The notes: generated by a model not told the origin, from the sequence alone. Counted from the first letter of the stretch, positions 52,232 through 61,565 are shown. The stretch is DNA of 64,000 nucleotides from JAFMPW01 sp041743085 (GCA_041743085.1 JBGTNL010000093.1:1-64000), one strand, 5' to 3'. Numbers and translations: made by a program.

Positions 52232-53488
52232 ATGGCTTATTTATTCACCTCGGAATCTGTCAGCGAAGGGCATCCAGATAAGGTTGCAGATCAGATAAGT
52301 GATGCCTTGTTAGACAATTTTCTTGCCTTCGATCCTGAGAGCAAGGTGGCCTGTGAAACATTGGTAACCACCGGGCAGGTTGTTCTGGCCGGCGAGGTAA
52401 AAAGTCACACCTATTTAGATCTGCAAAATATTGCCAGGGAAGTCATCCACAGAATTGGCTACACTAAGGGGGAGTATCAGTTTAGTAGCGATTCCTGCGG
52501 TGTTATTTCCCTGATTCACGAACAATCCCAGGACATCAATCAAGGGGTTGACAGGGGCTCAAAGGAGGAACAGGGGGCTGGGGATCAGGGAATGATGTTC
52601 GGTTATGCCACTATGGAGACCCAGAATTACATGCCTATGGCATTAGACATATCACATAAGATCTTACGGGAACTTGCCGTGTTACGACGGGAAAATAATG
52701 AGATAAAATATTTAAGACCCGATGCCAAATCCCAGGTTACCATTTCCTATTCAAATGACAATGTGCCCCAACATATAGATACCATTGTGGTGTCTACGCA
52801 ACACGATGAATTTGATTCGGATGATGGCAAAATGCTGGCAAAAATCAAGGAAGATATTATTTCTATATTGATCCCCAGAGTAAAGAAGCAATTACCGGAA
52901 CATATACAAGCCTTATTTAATGGGACAATAAAGTACCATATTAACCCCACAGGAAAATTTGTTATCGGCGGTCCGCATGGGGATTCGGGATTAACCGGCA
53001 GGAAGATCATTGTGGACACCTACGGGGGAAAAGGCGCACATGGAGGAGGGGCATTCAGTGGGAAGGATCCTAGTAAAGTCGATAGAAGTGCCGCCTACGC
53101 GGCCAGGCATGCGGCAAAAAATCTTGTGGCCGCCGGAGTGGCCAAAGAAATATTGGTGCAGTTGAGTTATGCGATCGGCGTTGTGGAACCCACTTCCATT
53201 TTTGTAGATACCTATGGTACCTCCGGATTGGATTTGAGTGACGGAGAGATTGCTATAAAGGTTGCGGAATTGTTCGACATGAGGCCCTTCGCCATAGAAG
53301 ATCGTCTAAAATTGCGGAATCCTATTTATTTGGAAACGGCGGCCTATGGCCATATGGGTAGGGAAAGCAGAAAGGTTAAGAAGGTATTCGAATCCCCGTA
53401 CAATGGAAGGATTGAGAAAGAGGTAGAACTCTTTACATGGGAAAAATTGGATATGGTAGAGGACATAAAAAGGGCGTTTAACCTGTAA
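52232..53488 (+). CDS. metK: S-adenosylmethionine synthase
   Basis: Makes SAM from methionine and ATP. 418 residues from the ATG at 52232 (MAYLFTSESVSEGHPDKVADQ); an upstream in-frame start at 52208 adds eight unlikely residues. Signatures: GAGDQGMMFGYA and GGGAFSGKDPSKVDRSAAY. Monocistronic. The candidate riboswitch upstream would give feedback by its product. Confidence 0.97.
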   Translation: MAYLFTSESVSEGHPDKVADQISDALLDNFLAFDPESKVACETLVTTGQVVLAGEVKSHTYLDLQNIAREVIHRIGYTKGEYQFSSDSCGVISLIHEQSQDINQGVDRGSKEEQGAGDQGMMFGYATMETQNYMPMALDISHKILRELAVLRRENNEIKYLRPDAKSQVTISYSNDNVPQHIDTIVVSTQHDEFDSDDGKMLAKIKEDIISILIPRVKKQLPEHIQALFNGTIKYHINPTGKFVIGGPHGDSGLTGRKIIVDTYGGKGAHGGGAFSGKDPSKVDRSAAYAARHAAKNLVAAGVAKEILVQLSYAIGVVEPTSIFVDTYGTSGLDLSDGEIAIKVAELFDMRPFAIEDRLKLRNPIYLETAAYGHMGRESRKVKKVFESPYNGRIEKEVELFTWEKLDMVEDIKRAFNL

Positions 53489-53527
53489 AATTTGTAAAAA
53501 GGTTAGGTAATTCCATTTTTCTGTACC

Positions 53528-53536
53528 TATATTTGC
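53528..53536 (+). promoter_or_regulatory. Promoter -7 element of the metY operon
   Basis: TATATTTGC, a perfect TAnnTTTG match, about 30 nt before the SAM riboswitch. Confidence 0.65.
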
Positions 53537-53562
53537 AGTTCACAAGTTCAAACACTTATTGA

Positions 53563-53710
53563 AGAGTTATCAAGAAAGGTGGAGGGAATAGACCCCGTGA
53601 AGCCTTAGCAACCCTTTGTTCCTCCGCAGAACTTCCTAAGGTTATCTTATCGGAATAGGATCAGAGAAGGTGCTACGTTCTATCACGCCAGGGGCGTGAC
53701 AGATAACCAG
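53563..53710 (+). ncRNA. SAM-I (S-box) riboswitch
   Basis: All hallmarks of the S-box are present in order: P1 GTTATC (53566-53571) closing with GATAAC (53702-53707), AAGAAAGGTGGAGGGA, CCCCGTGAAGCCTTAGCAACC, a P3 region, and GAGAAGGTGCTACGTTCTATC. It senses S-adenosylmethionine. The ATG of metY is about 115 nt further; the sequence between contains an AATTAC..GTAATT hairpin, and whether control is by termination or translation is not obvious. Confidence 0.95.
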
Positions 53711-53824
53711 CAAAATTACCTTCGTAATTACACCATCTTGTTAACTTTTCGATTTTTCTTAATTGCATTGAAGCAGTTACGGTCTGGGCTTATTAAAGGG
53801 ATCATTAATTAAAATAACAAAATC

Positions 53825-55117
53825 ATGAGTGAGCAAAAACTTTCGACCAAGGCATTACATGCCGGTCACGACACCAAGTTAAACGGGGGCACGCGAGCAG
53901 TTCCGATCTATCAAAGTACTGCCTATGTCTTCAATAATTCAGATCATGCCGCCAACCTTTTTTCCCTGGCGGAATTCGGGAATATCTACTCAAGGATCAA
54001 CAATCCTACCAATGATATCCTGGAGCAGCGACTGGCAGCTGTGGAAGGCGGAATTGCCTCGGTGGTAACCGCATCCGGGACCGCAGCCCTCAATACCAGT
54101 CTTTTGGTCCTGTTAAAGTCCGGGGATCATATTGTTTCCTCCAACAGTTTATACGGGGGCACCTATAATTTATTTAGCGTTACATTGCCGCGATTGGGGA
54201 TCACAACGACTTTCGTGGACCCCGGGGATCCTGCGAATTTCGGAAAGGCGGTTCAGGAAAATACCAGGGCTATTTTTGTGGAATCCATTGGAAATCCCAA
54301 ACTCGATGTTTTGGACCTTAAAGCGATCTCGGCGGAGGCAAAATCCGCGAAAGTGCCATTTATAGTGGATAATACCGTTGCTTCCCCCGCCTTGCTGAAT
54401 CCTATTGAGTACGGGGCAAATATTGTGATACATTCCTTAACAAAATACATCAATGGCAATGGAACGGCTCTGGGCGGGGCCATCATTGATGCCGGTACTT
54501 TTGATTGGGCCAATGGTAAATTCCCCGAGTTCACAGAGCCATCTCCCGGGTATCACGGATTGGTGTATCACGAGGCCCTTGGGCCTGCTGCATTTATCGC
54601 TAAGGTGAGGGTGGAGGGTCTTCGCGACCATGGTGCCTGCCTGAGCCCGTTTAATTCCTTTCAGATAATACAGGGTCTTGAGACATTGGAAATCCGGATG
54701 AAACAGCACAGCGCAAACGCCCTCGAATTAGCGAAGTGGCTGCAAGACAGGAAAGAGGTCACTTGGGTAAACTACCCGGGATTAAAGACAAGCAAATACT
54801 ACGCACAATCGGAGGCATATTTGCCTAAGGGACAAAGCAGTCTGGTTACTTTTGGTGTTAAAGGAGGGTACGATTCGGCCAAGACGGTGGTGGACGAGAC
54901 CAAAATTTTCTCATTGCTTGCCAATATCGGGGATACCAAATCACTGATTATACATCCTGCAAGTACTACCCATCAACAATTAGACGATGCCGCCCAGGAA
55001 GCTACCGGTGTTACCAAAGACCTTATTCGGTTGTCTGTTGGCCTGGAAGATATGGATGATCTTAAGGCCGATCTGGAGCAGGCTTTCGCTAAAATCAATG
55101 CCTCTGTTCCGGCATAG
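53825..55117 (+). CDS. metY: O-acetylhomoserine sulfhydrylase (MetY-type)
   Basis: PLP enzyme of the Cys/Met metabolism family making homocysteine from O-acetylhomoserine and sulfide. 430 residues, the length of MetY (longer than cystathionine enzymes). The PLP lysine is in HSLTKYINGNG; SRINNPTNDILEQRLAAVEGG and ASGTAALN are typical. First gene behind the SAM riboswitch; the fused MetX-AK-HSD gene follows after 46 bp. Confidence 0.95.
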   Translation: MSEQKLSTKALHAGHDTKLNGGTRAVPIYQSTAYVFNNSDHAANLFSLAEFGNIYSRINNPTNDILEQRLAAVEGGIASVVTASGTAALNTSLLVLLKSGDHIVSSNSLYGGTYNLFSVTLPRLGITTTFVDPGDPANFGKAVQENTRAIFVESIGNPKLDVLDLKAISAEAKSAKVPFIVDNTVASPALLNPIEYGANIVIHSLTKYINGNGTALGGAIIDAGTFDWANGKFPEFTEPSPGYHGLVYHEALGPAAFIAKVRVEGLRDHGACLSPFNSFQIIQGLETLEIRMKQHSANALELAKWLQDRKEVTWVNYPGLKTSKYYAQSEAYLPKGQSSLVTFGVKGGYDSAKTVVDETKIFSLLANIGDTKSLIIHPASTTHQQLDDAAQEATGVTKDLIRLSVGLEDMDDLKADLEQAFAKINASVPA

Positions 55118-55163
55118 GAAAAGGATGTGAACCAAGGTGGGTTAGAAAAGTACCACAACCCCT

Positions 55164-58100
55164 GTGATGATTTTTTTAACCCGCTCAAACAGAAAAAACC
55201 CGATGAATGCAGAGCGTGTAGAAACATTCTGGTTACACCACCTCAGGATACCAAAGTATACTACAATAAGTGGTGTGACTCAGGATATTCAATTGTCATA
55301 CGAGTTGTTCGGAAAAGAATTGCATACGGCTCCGGTTGTTGTCGTAAACCACGCACTTACGGGTAATTCTAAGGTCACAGGGGAAGAAGGATGGTGGTCT
55401 TCCTTAATAGGGGACGGAAATTGTATAGATACCGGGAAGTATACTGTTCTGGCATTTAATATTCCCGGTAACGGTTATGACGGATTTGTTATAGACAATT
55501 ACAAGGATTTTGTAGCAGGCGACATCGCAAAGCTTTTCCTAATTGGTCTGGAGACACTTAAAATTGATCAGCTGTTTGCCCTTATCGGAGGTTCTCTGGG
55601 TGGCGGAATAGCATGGGAAATGGCTGCCTTAAACCCAAAACTAGTGAAGCATCTCATTCCTGTGGCGTCTGATTGGAAATCAACGGATTGGCTCATAGCC
55701 AATTGCCAGATACAGGAACAATTTCTGGTGAATTCCAAAAATCCGGTTCACGATGCACGTATGCATGCCATGCTGTGTTACCGCACTCCCGAGTCATTCA
55801 AGGAGCGTTTTCAGCGTAGCACCAATACAGAATTACAGGTATTCAACGTAGAGAGTTGGTTGACACATCACGGGGAAAAGTTGCAGGAAAGATTTCAATT
55901 GTCGGCCTATAAACTTACAAATCAATTGCTCAAAACTATTGATATTACCAGGCACGGGGAAGAAGCATTTAAGGCATTACAGGAAAGCGATACGAACATA
56001 CATATTGTTGGGGTTGACTCGGATCTCTTTTTTACTGCCAAAGAGAACAAGGAGACCTTTAAACGCCTGGCACAGGCAAATAGTAATGTTACTTACGGTG
56101 AAATTCAATCGCTCCACGGACATGACGCCTTTTTGATTGAATTTGAGCAGATGCGGCAATTGCTGACGGGTGTTTTCAATGGAAATGGCCGGATTAAAAG
56201 GATAAAGATCCTGAAATTCGGAGGAAAATCACTAGTTAATGGCGAGGGTATTGGAAGGGTGCTGGAGATCATTTCTTCAAAGGTAAAGGCAGGGGAACAT
56301 ATTGCGGTGGTACTTTCCGCAAGAGAAAGGGCGACGGACCAATTGCTAGACATCCTTGAGAAAGCGGCTACAGGCAAAAAATATTATAAAGAATTTGAAA
56401 TTTTCGAAAAATACCAGAGACACACTTTTAAGAACGTTAATCTTTCCACCGAATTCAGGGCGCTCGCCCAGTTATTCGAGGGGGTCGCCCTACTTGGGGA
56501 TTGCAGCGATAAAATAAAGGACCAGGTGCTCTCCTACGGCGAAATTATTTCGGCAAGGTTAATTGCCAAATTGTTGATCGGGATGGGGATTGATGCCAGG
56601 CTCATGGATTCCCGGAAGCTTATCAAAACAGATAGTTCTTTTGGTAATGCCAAGGTTTTGGAAGCGGTATCCAAAGAGAATGTAATAAGGGAATTTACGA
56701 ATCTGGAAGCAGGAAGTGTTGCCATTGTCACAGGGTTCATAGCTTCAAACACCGCAAATGAAACCACAACTTTAGGTAGAAACGGAAGCAATTATTCGGC
56801 ATCTTTACTGGCCAATTTTCTGGATGCGGAAGAATTGCAGAACTACAGCCATGTTGATGGTATTTATACTGCCAATCCCGATCTGGTCCCCGATGCTCGC
56901 CGGATTTCGCACTTATCTTATGGAGAGGCCAATGAACTCGCCAACTTCGGAGCAACCATCCTGCATGCCAAAACTATTATTCCGCTTATTGAAAAAAATA
57001 TTCCTTTGCGAATTCTCAACACTTTCCACAAGGACAATGAGGGTACCCTGATCAGCGCAAAGACCAGTAAGGAAGGAATAAAATCCTTATCGGTCATAGA
57101 AAACGAGGCTTTGATAAATCTTGAGGGCCGGGGTTTATTGGGTAAAGTTGGGGTAGATGCAAGAATTTTCAAAGCGCTTAGCCTTAATAACATCAATGTC
57201 GGTATCATCTCCCAGGGATCCTCCGAAAGAGGTATTGGATTAGTAGTGGCAGCAAAACAGGCACAGCTGGCAAAACTTGTATTGGAAACAGAATTTGAAG
57301 AAGATTTTAAGTCCCAGGATCTGAATACCATAACCATTGTTGATGATGTATCCGTAATTTCAATAATAGGGCAGGATCTCAGCACGTTCCACAAGCCATA
57401 CAATGCCCTGATAAAAAATCAGATAGTGCCTTTGCTATTCAACAATACGGTTTCTGGCAAAAACGTTAGCCTGGTTGTTAAGAAATCGGATCTATGCAAG
57501 GCCGTGAACGTCATGCACGGGCAAATTTTCGGAATTAGCAAGAAGGTAAATCTCGCCATTTTCGGGCATGGCAATGTTGGGGGCACGCTGGTGGATCAGA
57601 TTTTGAATTCGGCTGCTACTATAGAAGAACGCAAAGGGATTCACCTGAATGTTTTTGCCCTGGCAAATTCGAAGAAGTTGCTGCTTTCTAAAAATGGGGC
57701 CCTGGGGAACTGGAGATCTTTGATAAAGGAGAAGGGTATCGATTATACACACGAGACCATATTCGATTTCGCAAAGCAACACCATTTGGAAAATCTCATT
57801 GCCGTTGACAATACCGCCAGTGAAGAATTTGTGGCCAGTTATTTCGGTTTCGTGGAAAACGGCTTTGATCTGGTCTCCTCAAATAAGATAGCGAATACCC
57901 TGGGCTTTGATTATTACCAGCTGCTACGAGAGGAATTAAAGAAGAAGCAAATGCAGTATTTATATGAGACGAATGTCGGGGCCGGTCTCCCGTTGATCGA
58001 TACAATAAAATTATTGCATTTATCCGGGGAGAATATTACGCGGATCAAAGGGGTTTTTTCCGGATCCCTGAGTTATATTTTTAATACCTTCTCCGAAATT

Positions 58101-58616
58101 GACACCCCTTTTTCTTTTATACTGAAGGAGGCCATCCGCAAGGGGTATACAGAACCGGACCCAAGAGAAGACCTGTCCGGGAACGATGTAGGCAGAAAAT
58201 TGCTGATTCTTGCCAGGGAGTTAGATCTGCAGAACGAATTTACCGATATTAAAGTTCAGAATCTTATCCCCGATCTTTTACGACAGGGCGGGGTGGAAGG
58301 CTTTTTACACAATCTGGATATTCTTGATGATACCTTTAACGAAGTAAAGAAAAATCAGAAGCCTAAACACGTACTTCGCTATATAGGTGATCTGCATGGC
58401 GATCTTCAGAAAGATAGAGGTTTGCTGGATGTGAAACTGGTATCCGTTCCCAAGGAGAGCGCCCTTGGTCAGGTAAAAGGATCGGATTCCATCATTGAGA
58501 TCTACACGGAATCTTACGGCGAACAACCTTTGATCATCCAGGGGGCCGGTGCGGGCGCGGCAGTTACCGCCCGTGGTGTTTTTGGGGATATCCTGAGGAT
58601 TGCGGAGAAAGGATAA
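55164..58616 (+). CDS. Trifunctional MetX - aspartokinase - homoserine dehydrogenase fusion
   Basis: 1150 residues with three enzymes. Residues about 14-335: homoserine O-acetyltransferase-like alpha/beta hydrolase (NHALTGNS, nucleophile elbow GGSLGGG, C-terminal His in LHGHDAFL). About 345-620: aspartokinase (ILKFGGKSL, TLGRNGSNYSASLLA). About 640-780: ACT-type regulatory repeats. About 790-1150: homoserine dehydrogenase (NAD-binding FGHGNVGGTLV, KGVFSGSLSYIFNTF, DPREDLSGNDVGRKLLILAREL). It covers the first and third steps of the aspartate pathway and the activation step to methionine. The GTG at 55164 is the longest start; the ATG at 55203 (MNAERVETF) is a plausible alternative. Under SAM-riboswitch control with metY. 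Confidence 0.93.
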   Translation: MMIFLTRSNRKNPMNAERVETFWLHHLRIPKYTTISGVTQDIQLSYELFGKELHTAPVVVVNHALTGNSKVTGEEGWWSSLIGDGNCIDTGKYTVLAFNIPGNGYDGFVIDNYKDFVAGDIAKLFLIGLETLKIDQLFALIGGSLGGGIAWEMAALNPKLVKHLIPVASDWKSTDWLIANCQIQEQFLVNSKNPVHDARMHAMLCYRTPESFKERFQRSTNTELQVFNVESWLTHHGEKLQERFQLSAYKLTNQLLKTIDITRHGEEAFKALQESDTNIHIVGVDSDLFFTAKENKETFKRLAQANSNVTYGEIQSLHGHDAFLIEFEQMRQLLTGVFNGNGRIKRIKILKFGGKSLVNGEGIGRVLEIISSKVKAGEHIAVVLSARERATDQLLDILEKAATGKKYYKEFEIFEKYQRHTFKNVNLSTEFRALAQLFEGVALLGDCSDKIKDQVLSYGEIISARLIAKLLIGMGIDARLMDSRKLIKTDSSFGNAKVLEAVSKENVIREFTNLEAGSVAIVTGFIASNTANETTTLGRNGSNYSASLLANFLDAEELQNYSHVDGIYTANPDLVPDARRISHLSYGEANELANFGATILHAKTIIPLIEKNIPLRILNTFHKDNEGTLISAKTSKEGIKSLSVIENEALINLEGRGLLGKVGVDARIFKALSLNNINVGIISQGSSERGIGLVVAAKQAQLAKLVLETEFEEDFKSQDLNTITIVDDVSVISIIGQDLSTFHKPYNALIKNQIVPLLFNNTVSGKNVSLVVKKSDLCKAVNVMHGQIFGISKKVNLAIFGHGNVGGTLVDQILNSAATIEERKGIHLNVFALANSKKLLLSKNGALGNWRSLIKEKGIDYTHETIFDFAKQHHLENLIAVDNTASEEFVASYFGFVENGFDLVSSNKIANTLGFDYYQLLREELKKKQMQYLYETNVGAGLPLIDTIKLLHLSGENITRIKGVFSGSLSYIFNTFSEIDTPFSFILKEAIRKGYTEPDPREDLSGNDVGRKLLILARELDLQNEFTDIKVQNLIPDLLRQGGVEGFLHNLDILDDTFNEVKKNQKPKHVLRYIGDLHGDLQKDRGLLDVKLVSVPKESALGQVKGSDSIIEIYTESYGEQPLIIQGAGAGAAVTARGVFGDILRIAEKG

Positions 58617-58672
58617 AGTCTAGACGTAGTACGGCTACGACTTCAGATCCGGGCAGGAACTAAATACAAAAA

Positions 58673-59842
58673 ATGAATAAGAACAAATTCGAAACAGAAG
58701 CCATACGAACCCAACTGGAACGCTCTAAATTTCTGGAACATTCCAGCCCTGTGTACCTGACCTCCAGTTTTGTTTTTGAGGATGCGGAAGATATGCGGGC
58801 TTCTTTTGCCGAGGAGAAGGACAGGAATATATATTCCAGGTATTCCAATCCAAACAGTTCGGAATTCATTGAGAAGGTATGTAAAATGGAAGGGGCTGAA
58901 GACGGTTTTGCATTTGCATCCGGAATGGCGGCGGTTTTTTCAACTTTTGCTGCGCTCCTGCAAAGTGGGGACCATATTATTTCCGCCCGAAGCATCTTTG
59001 GTTCCACGCATAGCTTGTTGACACAGTTTTTTCCGAAATGGAATATCACCCATAGCTATTTTAAATACAATGAATTACACGACATCGAAAATCTGATTAC
59101 TCCGAAAACCAAAATAATTTACGCAGAGTCTCCGACAAACCCCGGGGTAGACATTCTGGATCTGGAGTACCTGGGTAAAATAGCCAGGAAGCATAAATTA
59201 TTGCTGGTTATCGATAACTGTTTTGCTTCTCCGTATTTGCAGCAACCCATTAAATTTGGTGCCGACCTCGTAATTCACTCCGGAACAAAGTTGATGGACG
59301 GGCAGGGGAGGGTGCTGGCGGGGCTTACCATAGGGCGGCAGTCGCTAATTGATATCATTTATCGTTTTAGTAGAATTACCGGACCCTCCCTTTCCCCTTT
59401 TAATGCCTGGTTGCTTTCCAAAAGTCTTGAAACATTGGCGGTACGCGTGGACCGTCATTGTGAGAATGCCCTGAAATTAGCGGAGTATCTGGCAAAGGAT
59501 TCTAAAATTAATTGGGTGAAATATCCATTTTTAAAGTCGCATCCGCAATATGAATTGGCAAAAAAACAAATGAAGGCCGGAGGATGTGTGGTGGCTTTTG
59601 AAATTAAGGGCGGTCTTGAAGCAGGTCGTAAATTCTTTGATGCCATCCGGCTCCTTTCCCTTTCTGCCAATTTGGGAGATACCAGGAGCATAGTTACCCA
59701 TCCGGCCTCAACCACCCATAGTAAATTAACGGCAAAAGAACGGCAGGAAACCGGGATCACGGATGGTATGGTCCGTGTTTCTGTGGGGCTGGAGCACATA
59801 GATGATATTATTAACGATATTGCACAAGCTCTGGAAAATTAA
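58673..59842 (+). CDS. PLP trans-sulfuration family enzyme (MetZ-like sulfhydrylase)
   Basis: 389 residues of the Cys/Met metabolism PLP family. The PLP lysine lies in HSGTKLMDGQGR; SRYSNPNSSEFIEKVCKMEG and FASGMAAV are conserved. The HSGTK..DGQGR form is that of O-succinylhomoserine sulfhydrylase (MetZ) rather than of cystathionine gamma-lyase. With MetY in the same operon its role may overlap or be a cystathionine synthase/lyase-like step. 56 bp after the fusion gene on the same strand. Confidence 0.88.
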   Translation: MNKNKFETEAIRTQLERSKFLEHSSPVYLTSSFVFEDAEDMRASFAEEKDRNIYSRYSNPNSSEFIEKVCKMEGAEDGFAFASGMAAVFSTFAALLQSGDHIISARSIFGSTHSLLTQFFPKWNITHSYFKYNELHDIENLITPKTKIIYAESPTNPGVDILDLEYLGKIARKHKLLLVIDNCFASPYLQQPIKFGADLVIHSGTKLMDGQGRVLAGLTIGRQSLIDIIYRFSRITGPSLSPFNAWLLSKSLETLAVRVDRHCENALKLAEYLAKDSKINWVKYPFLKSHPQYELAKKQMKAGGCVVAFEIKGGLEAGRKFFDAIRLLSLSANLGDTRSIVTHPASTTHSKLTAKERQETGITDGMVRVSVGLEHIDDIINDIAQALEN

Positions 59843-60135
59843 TCTTTAGAGGTCAGTAGCTACTTGCATACCTTTGTTTTAGCATTCTGGTCCGCTATTT
59901 GAGGGTTTAGAATATTTTGTGAACTTGTATCCCGAAGAAACCCCTCCGCCTTCGCCACCGTGCCTTCCTCTCGTTGCACTCGTCGGAGGCAAGTGAAATA
60001 AGGGGAGGATCCATTTAACGGCCCTTTTGCCCATTAAATCTCATGTACTTATCTACTGACCTCTATTAATCTTTTTTAGGATTTCAAAACCCTTCAGGTT
60101 TAGATGTGAATGTTAATTTTTCCTATCTTCGCCCC
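59843..60135. other. Spacer before the Rrf2 gene with possible operator
   Basis: No gene. It contains a C/T-rich stretch at about 59940-60010 and, at 60063-60083, CTATTAATCTTTTTTAGGATT, which shares both half-sites of the motif found before cysH but with a 2-nt longer spacer. TATCTTCGC at about 60123 could be a -7 element. Confidence 0.4.
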
Positions 60136-60543
60136 ATGCTTTCCAAAAAGACAAAATACGGACTTAAGGCCCTTACCTATTTGGCATCTCAAAAAAACAA
60201 GCAGCCGGTTCAGATAGCTGAGATTTCAAAAAACGAAAATATTTCCCAAAAATTTTTGGAAAGTATCCTGTTAACGTTGCGAAAAACCGGATTTTTGGGT
60301 TCAAAAAAAGGTAAAGGCGGGGGTTACTACCTGATCAAACAGCCCTCCGAAATACCAATGACATCGGTTATAAGGGTATTGGAAGGCCCTATTGCAATGG
60401 TGCCGTGCGTGAGCCTGAATTTCTACGAGAAATGCAATGACTGCCCGGATGAGAAAAAATGTGCGGTGAACAAACTAATGCTTCAGATCCGGGATAGTAA
60501 TCTGGAAGTTTATAGAAGGACCACTTTGGCAGATCTTCTCTAG
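60136..60543 (+). CDS. Rrf2-family transcriptional regulator
   Basis: 135 residues from the ATG at 60136 (MLSKKTKYGLKALTYLA), the standard Rrf2 start; the in-frame ATG at 60106 is rejected. Winged helix-turn-helix with PVQIAEISKNENISQKFLESIL and the wing GSKKGKGGGYYL. Four cysteines (Cys91, Cys101, Cys104, Cys109) lie in the dimerisation segment PCVSL...KCNDCPDEKKCAV, so it may bind an Fe-S cluster as IscR or NsrR do, or sense cysteine status as CymR does. It sits just before cysH and probably controls the sulfate-reduction genes. Confidence 0.93.
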   Translation: MLSKKTKYGLKALTYLASQKNKQPVQIAEISKNENISQKFLESILLTLRKTGFLGSKKGKGGGYYLIKQPSEIPMTSVIRVLEGPIAMVPCVSLNFYEKCNDCPDEKKCAVNKLMLQIRDSNLEVYRRTTLADLL

Positions 60544-60663
60544 TGTAGCAAATAACTCCTTTTGTCCTTTCCGAATTTTTCATCATCCATCATATTGAAG
60601 ATATTTCAAAATAATAGTTTATAACTGACATTTCTATAATTAGGGGTGACTTTTCTTAATAAT

Positions 60664-60680
60664 CTATTAAAACTATAGGG
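60664..60680. promoter_or_regulatory. Candidate Rrf2 operator, site 1
   Basis: CTATTAAAACTATAGGG, matching CTATTA-N6-TAGG; in the spacer between the Rrf2 gene and cysH. Confidence 0.5.
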
Positions 60681-60743
60681 CGTACCTAATATTCAGAGTT
60701 TTTTAACTTTAATCTTCAACAGAAAGCAATATATTTGACTACT

Positions 60744-60762
60744 CTATTATATCTATAGGATA
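60744..60762. promoter_or_regulatory. Candidate Rrf2 operator, site 2
   Basis: CTATTATATCTATAGGATA, 16 nt before the cysH ATG, a position suited to blocking transcription. Same motif as sites 1 and 3. Confidence 0.62.
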
Positions 60763-60778
60763 GATTAAACCGGATTTT

Positions 60779-61402
60779 ATGGGACTTTCGTTGCAACAGA
60801 TAACCAGGCTAAACTTACAGTTCAAAGGAATTCCTCCGGAGGAAATTATTTCATGGGCAATTCAATTCGGGCAGAATCCCGTTATAACTACCAACTTCAG
60901 GCCCTATGAGGTAGCCATCTTGCATGCGGTAATCGATGTAAGAAGGGATATACCTGTTATTTGGTGCGATACCGGCTATAGCACCCCGAACACCTACAAG
61001 CATGCGGAAGAACTTACCTATAGGTTAGGGTTAAATATTAAATTGTATGTACCCAAACAAACCGCTGCTCACAGGGATGCGGTGATGGGGATTCCGGAGA
61101 TAGATGACCCAAGACATAAAGAGTTTACCCGTCAGGTGAAGTTAGAGCCTTTTAAAAGGGCCATGAAAGAACATCGGCCGGATGTATGGTTTACTAACCT
61201 CCGAAGTGGCCAGACAGCCTTGCGGAATACGCTGGATATCCTTAGTCATGGCAAAGACGGAGTCTTAAAAGTTAGCCCCTTTTACCATTGGTCCGATGCA
61301 CAACTGGATGTTTATTTAAAGGAGAGAAATTTACCCAACGAGCACAACTACTATGATCCAACCAAGGTATTGGAGAACAGGGAGTGCGGGTTACATACAT
61401 AA
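60779..61402 (+). CDS. cysH: Phosphoadenylyl/adenylyl-sulfate reductase CysH
   Basis: Reduces activated sulfate to sulfite. 207 residues of the PAPS-reductase fold: VIWCDTGYSTPNTY, TNLRSGQTALRNTL, KVSPFYHWSDAQLDVYL, and the C-terminal catalytic Cys in RECGLHT (Cys204). The paired CC motifs that hold a [4Fe-4S] cluster in APS reductases are absent, which favours PAPS as substrate. ATP sulfurylase genes cysD/cysN, commonly next to cysH, are not in this interval. Likely repressed by the Rrf2 protein through site 2. Confidence 0.93.
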   Translation: MGLSLQQITRLNLQFKGIPPEEIISWAIQFGQNPVITTNFRPYEVAILHAVIDVRRDIPVIWCDTGYSTPNTYKHAEELTYRLGLNIKLYVPKQTAAHRDAVMGIPEIDDPRHKEFTRQVKLEPFKRAMKEHRPDVWFTNLRSGQTALRNTLDILSHGKDGVLKVSPFYHWSDAQLDVYLKERNLPNEHNYYDPTKVLENRECGLHT

Positions 61403-61434
61403 TTGAAGGGGTTAATGTACGCATATAACTCCTC

Positions 61435-61500
61435 AACCGTCATTCCGGGCGCGTTAGCCTGAGCGCCCGTAGTCGGGCAGGCAGTCGTAGGAAGGGAGGT
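61435..61500. repeat. GTCATTCCGGGCGCG-type palindromic repeat
   Basis: CCGTCATTCCGGGCGCG followed by a GGGCGC..GCGCCC stem (about 61447-61468) in the cysH-sulfite reductase spacer; resembles the dispersed 'GTCATTCC' repeat type. Confidence 0.4.
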
Positions 61501-61565
61501 GTCCGGCAAAAGAAATGAAGACGGAACGAAGGAGTGTTAAAAAATAAAATTTTGTTAAGTAAAAT

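Noticed and set aside
20750..60552. 13-bp match TCTAGTGTAGCAA near 20757 and 60540
   Set aside because: Too short and without shared flanks; most likely coincidence.
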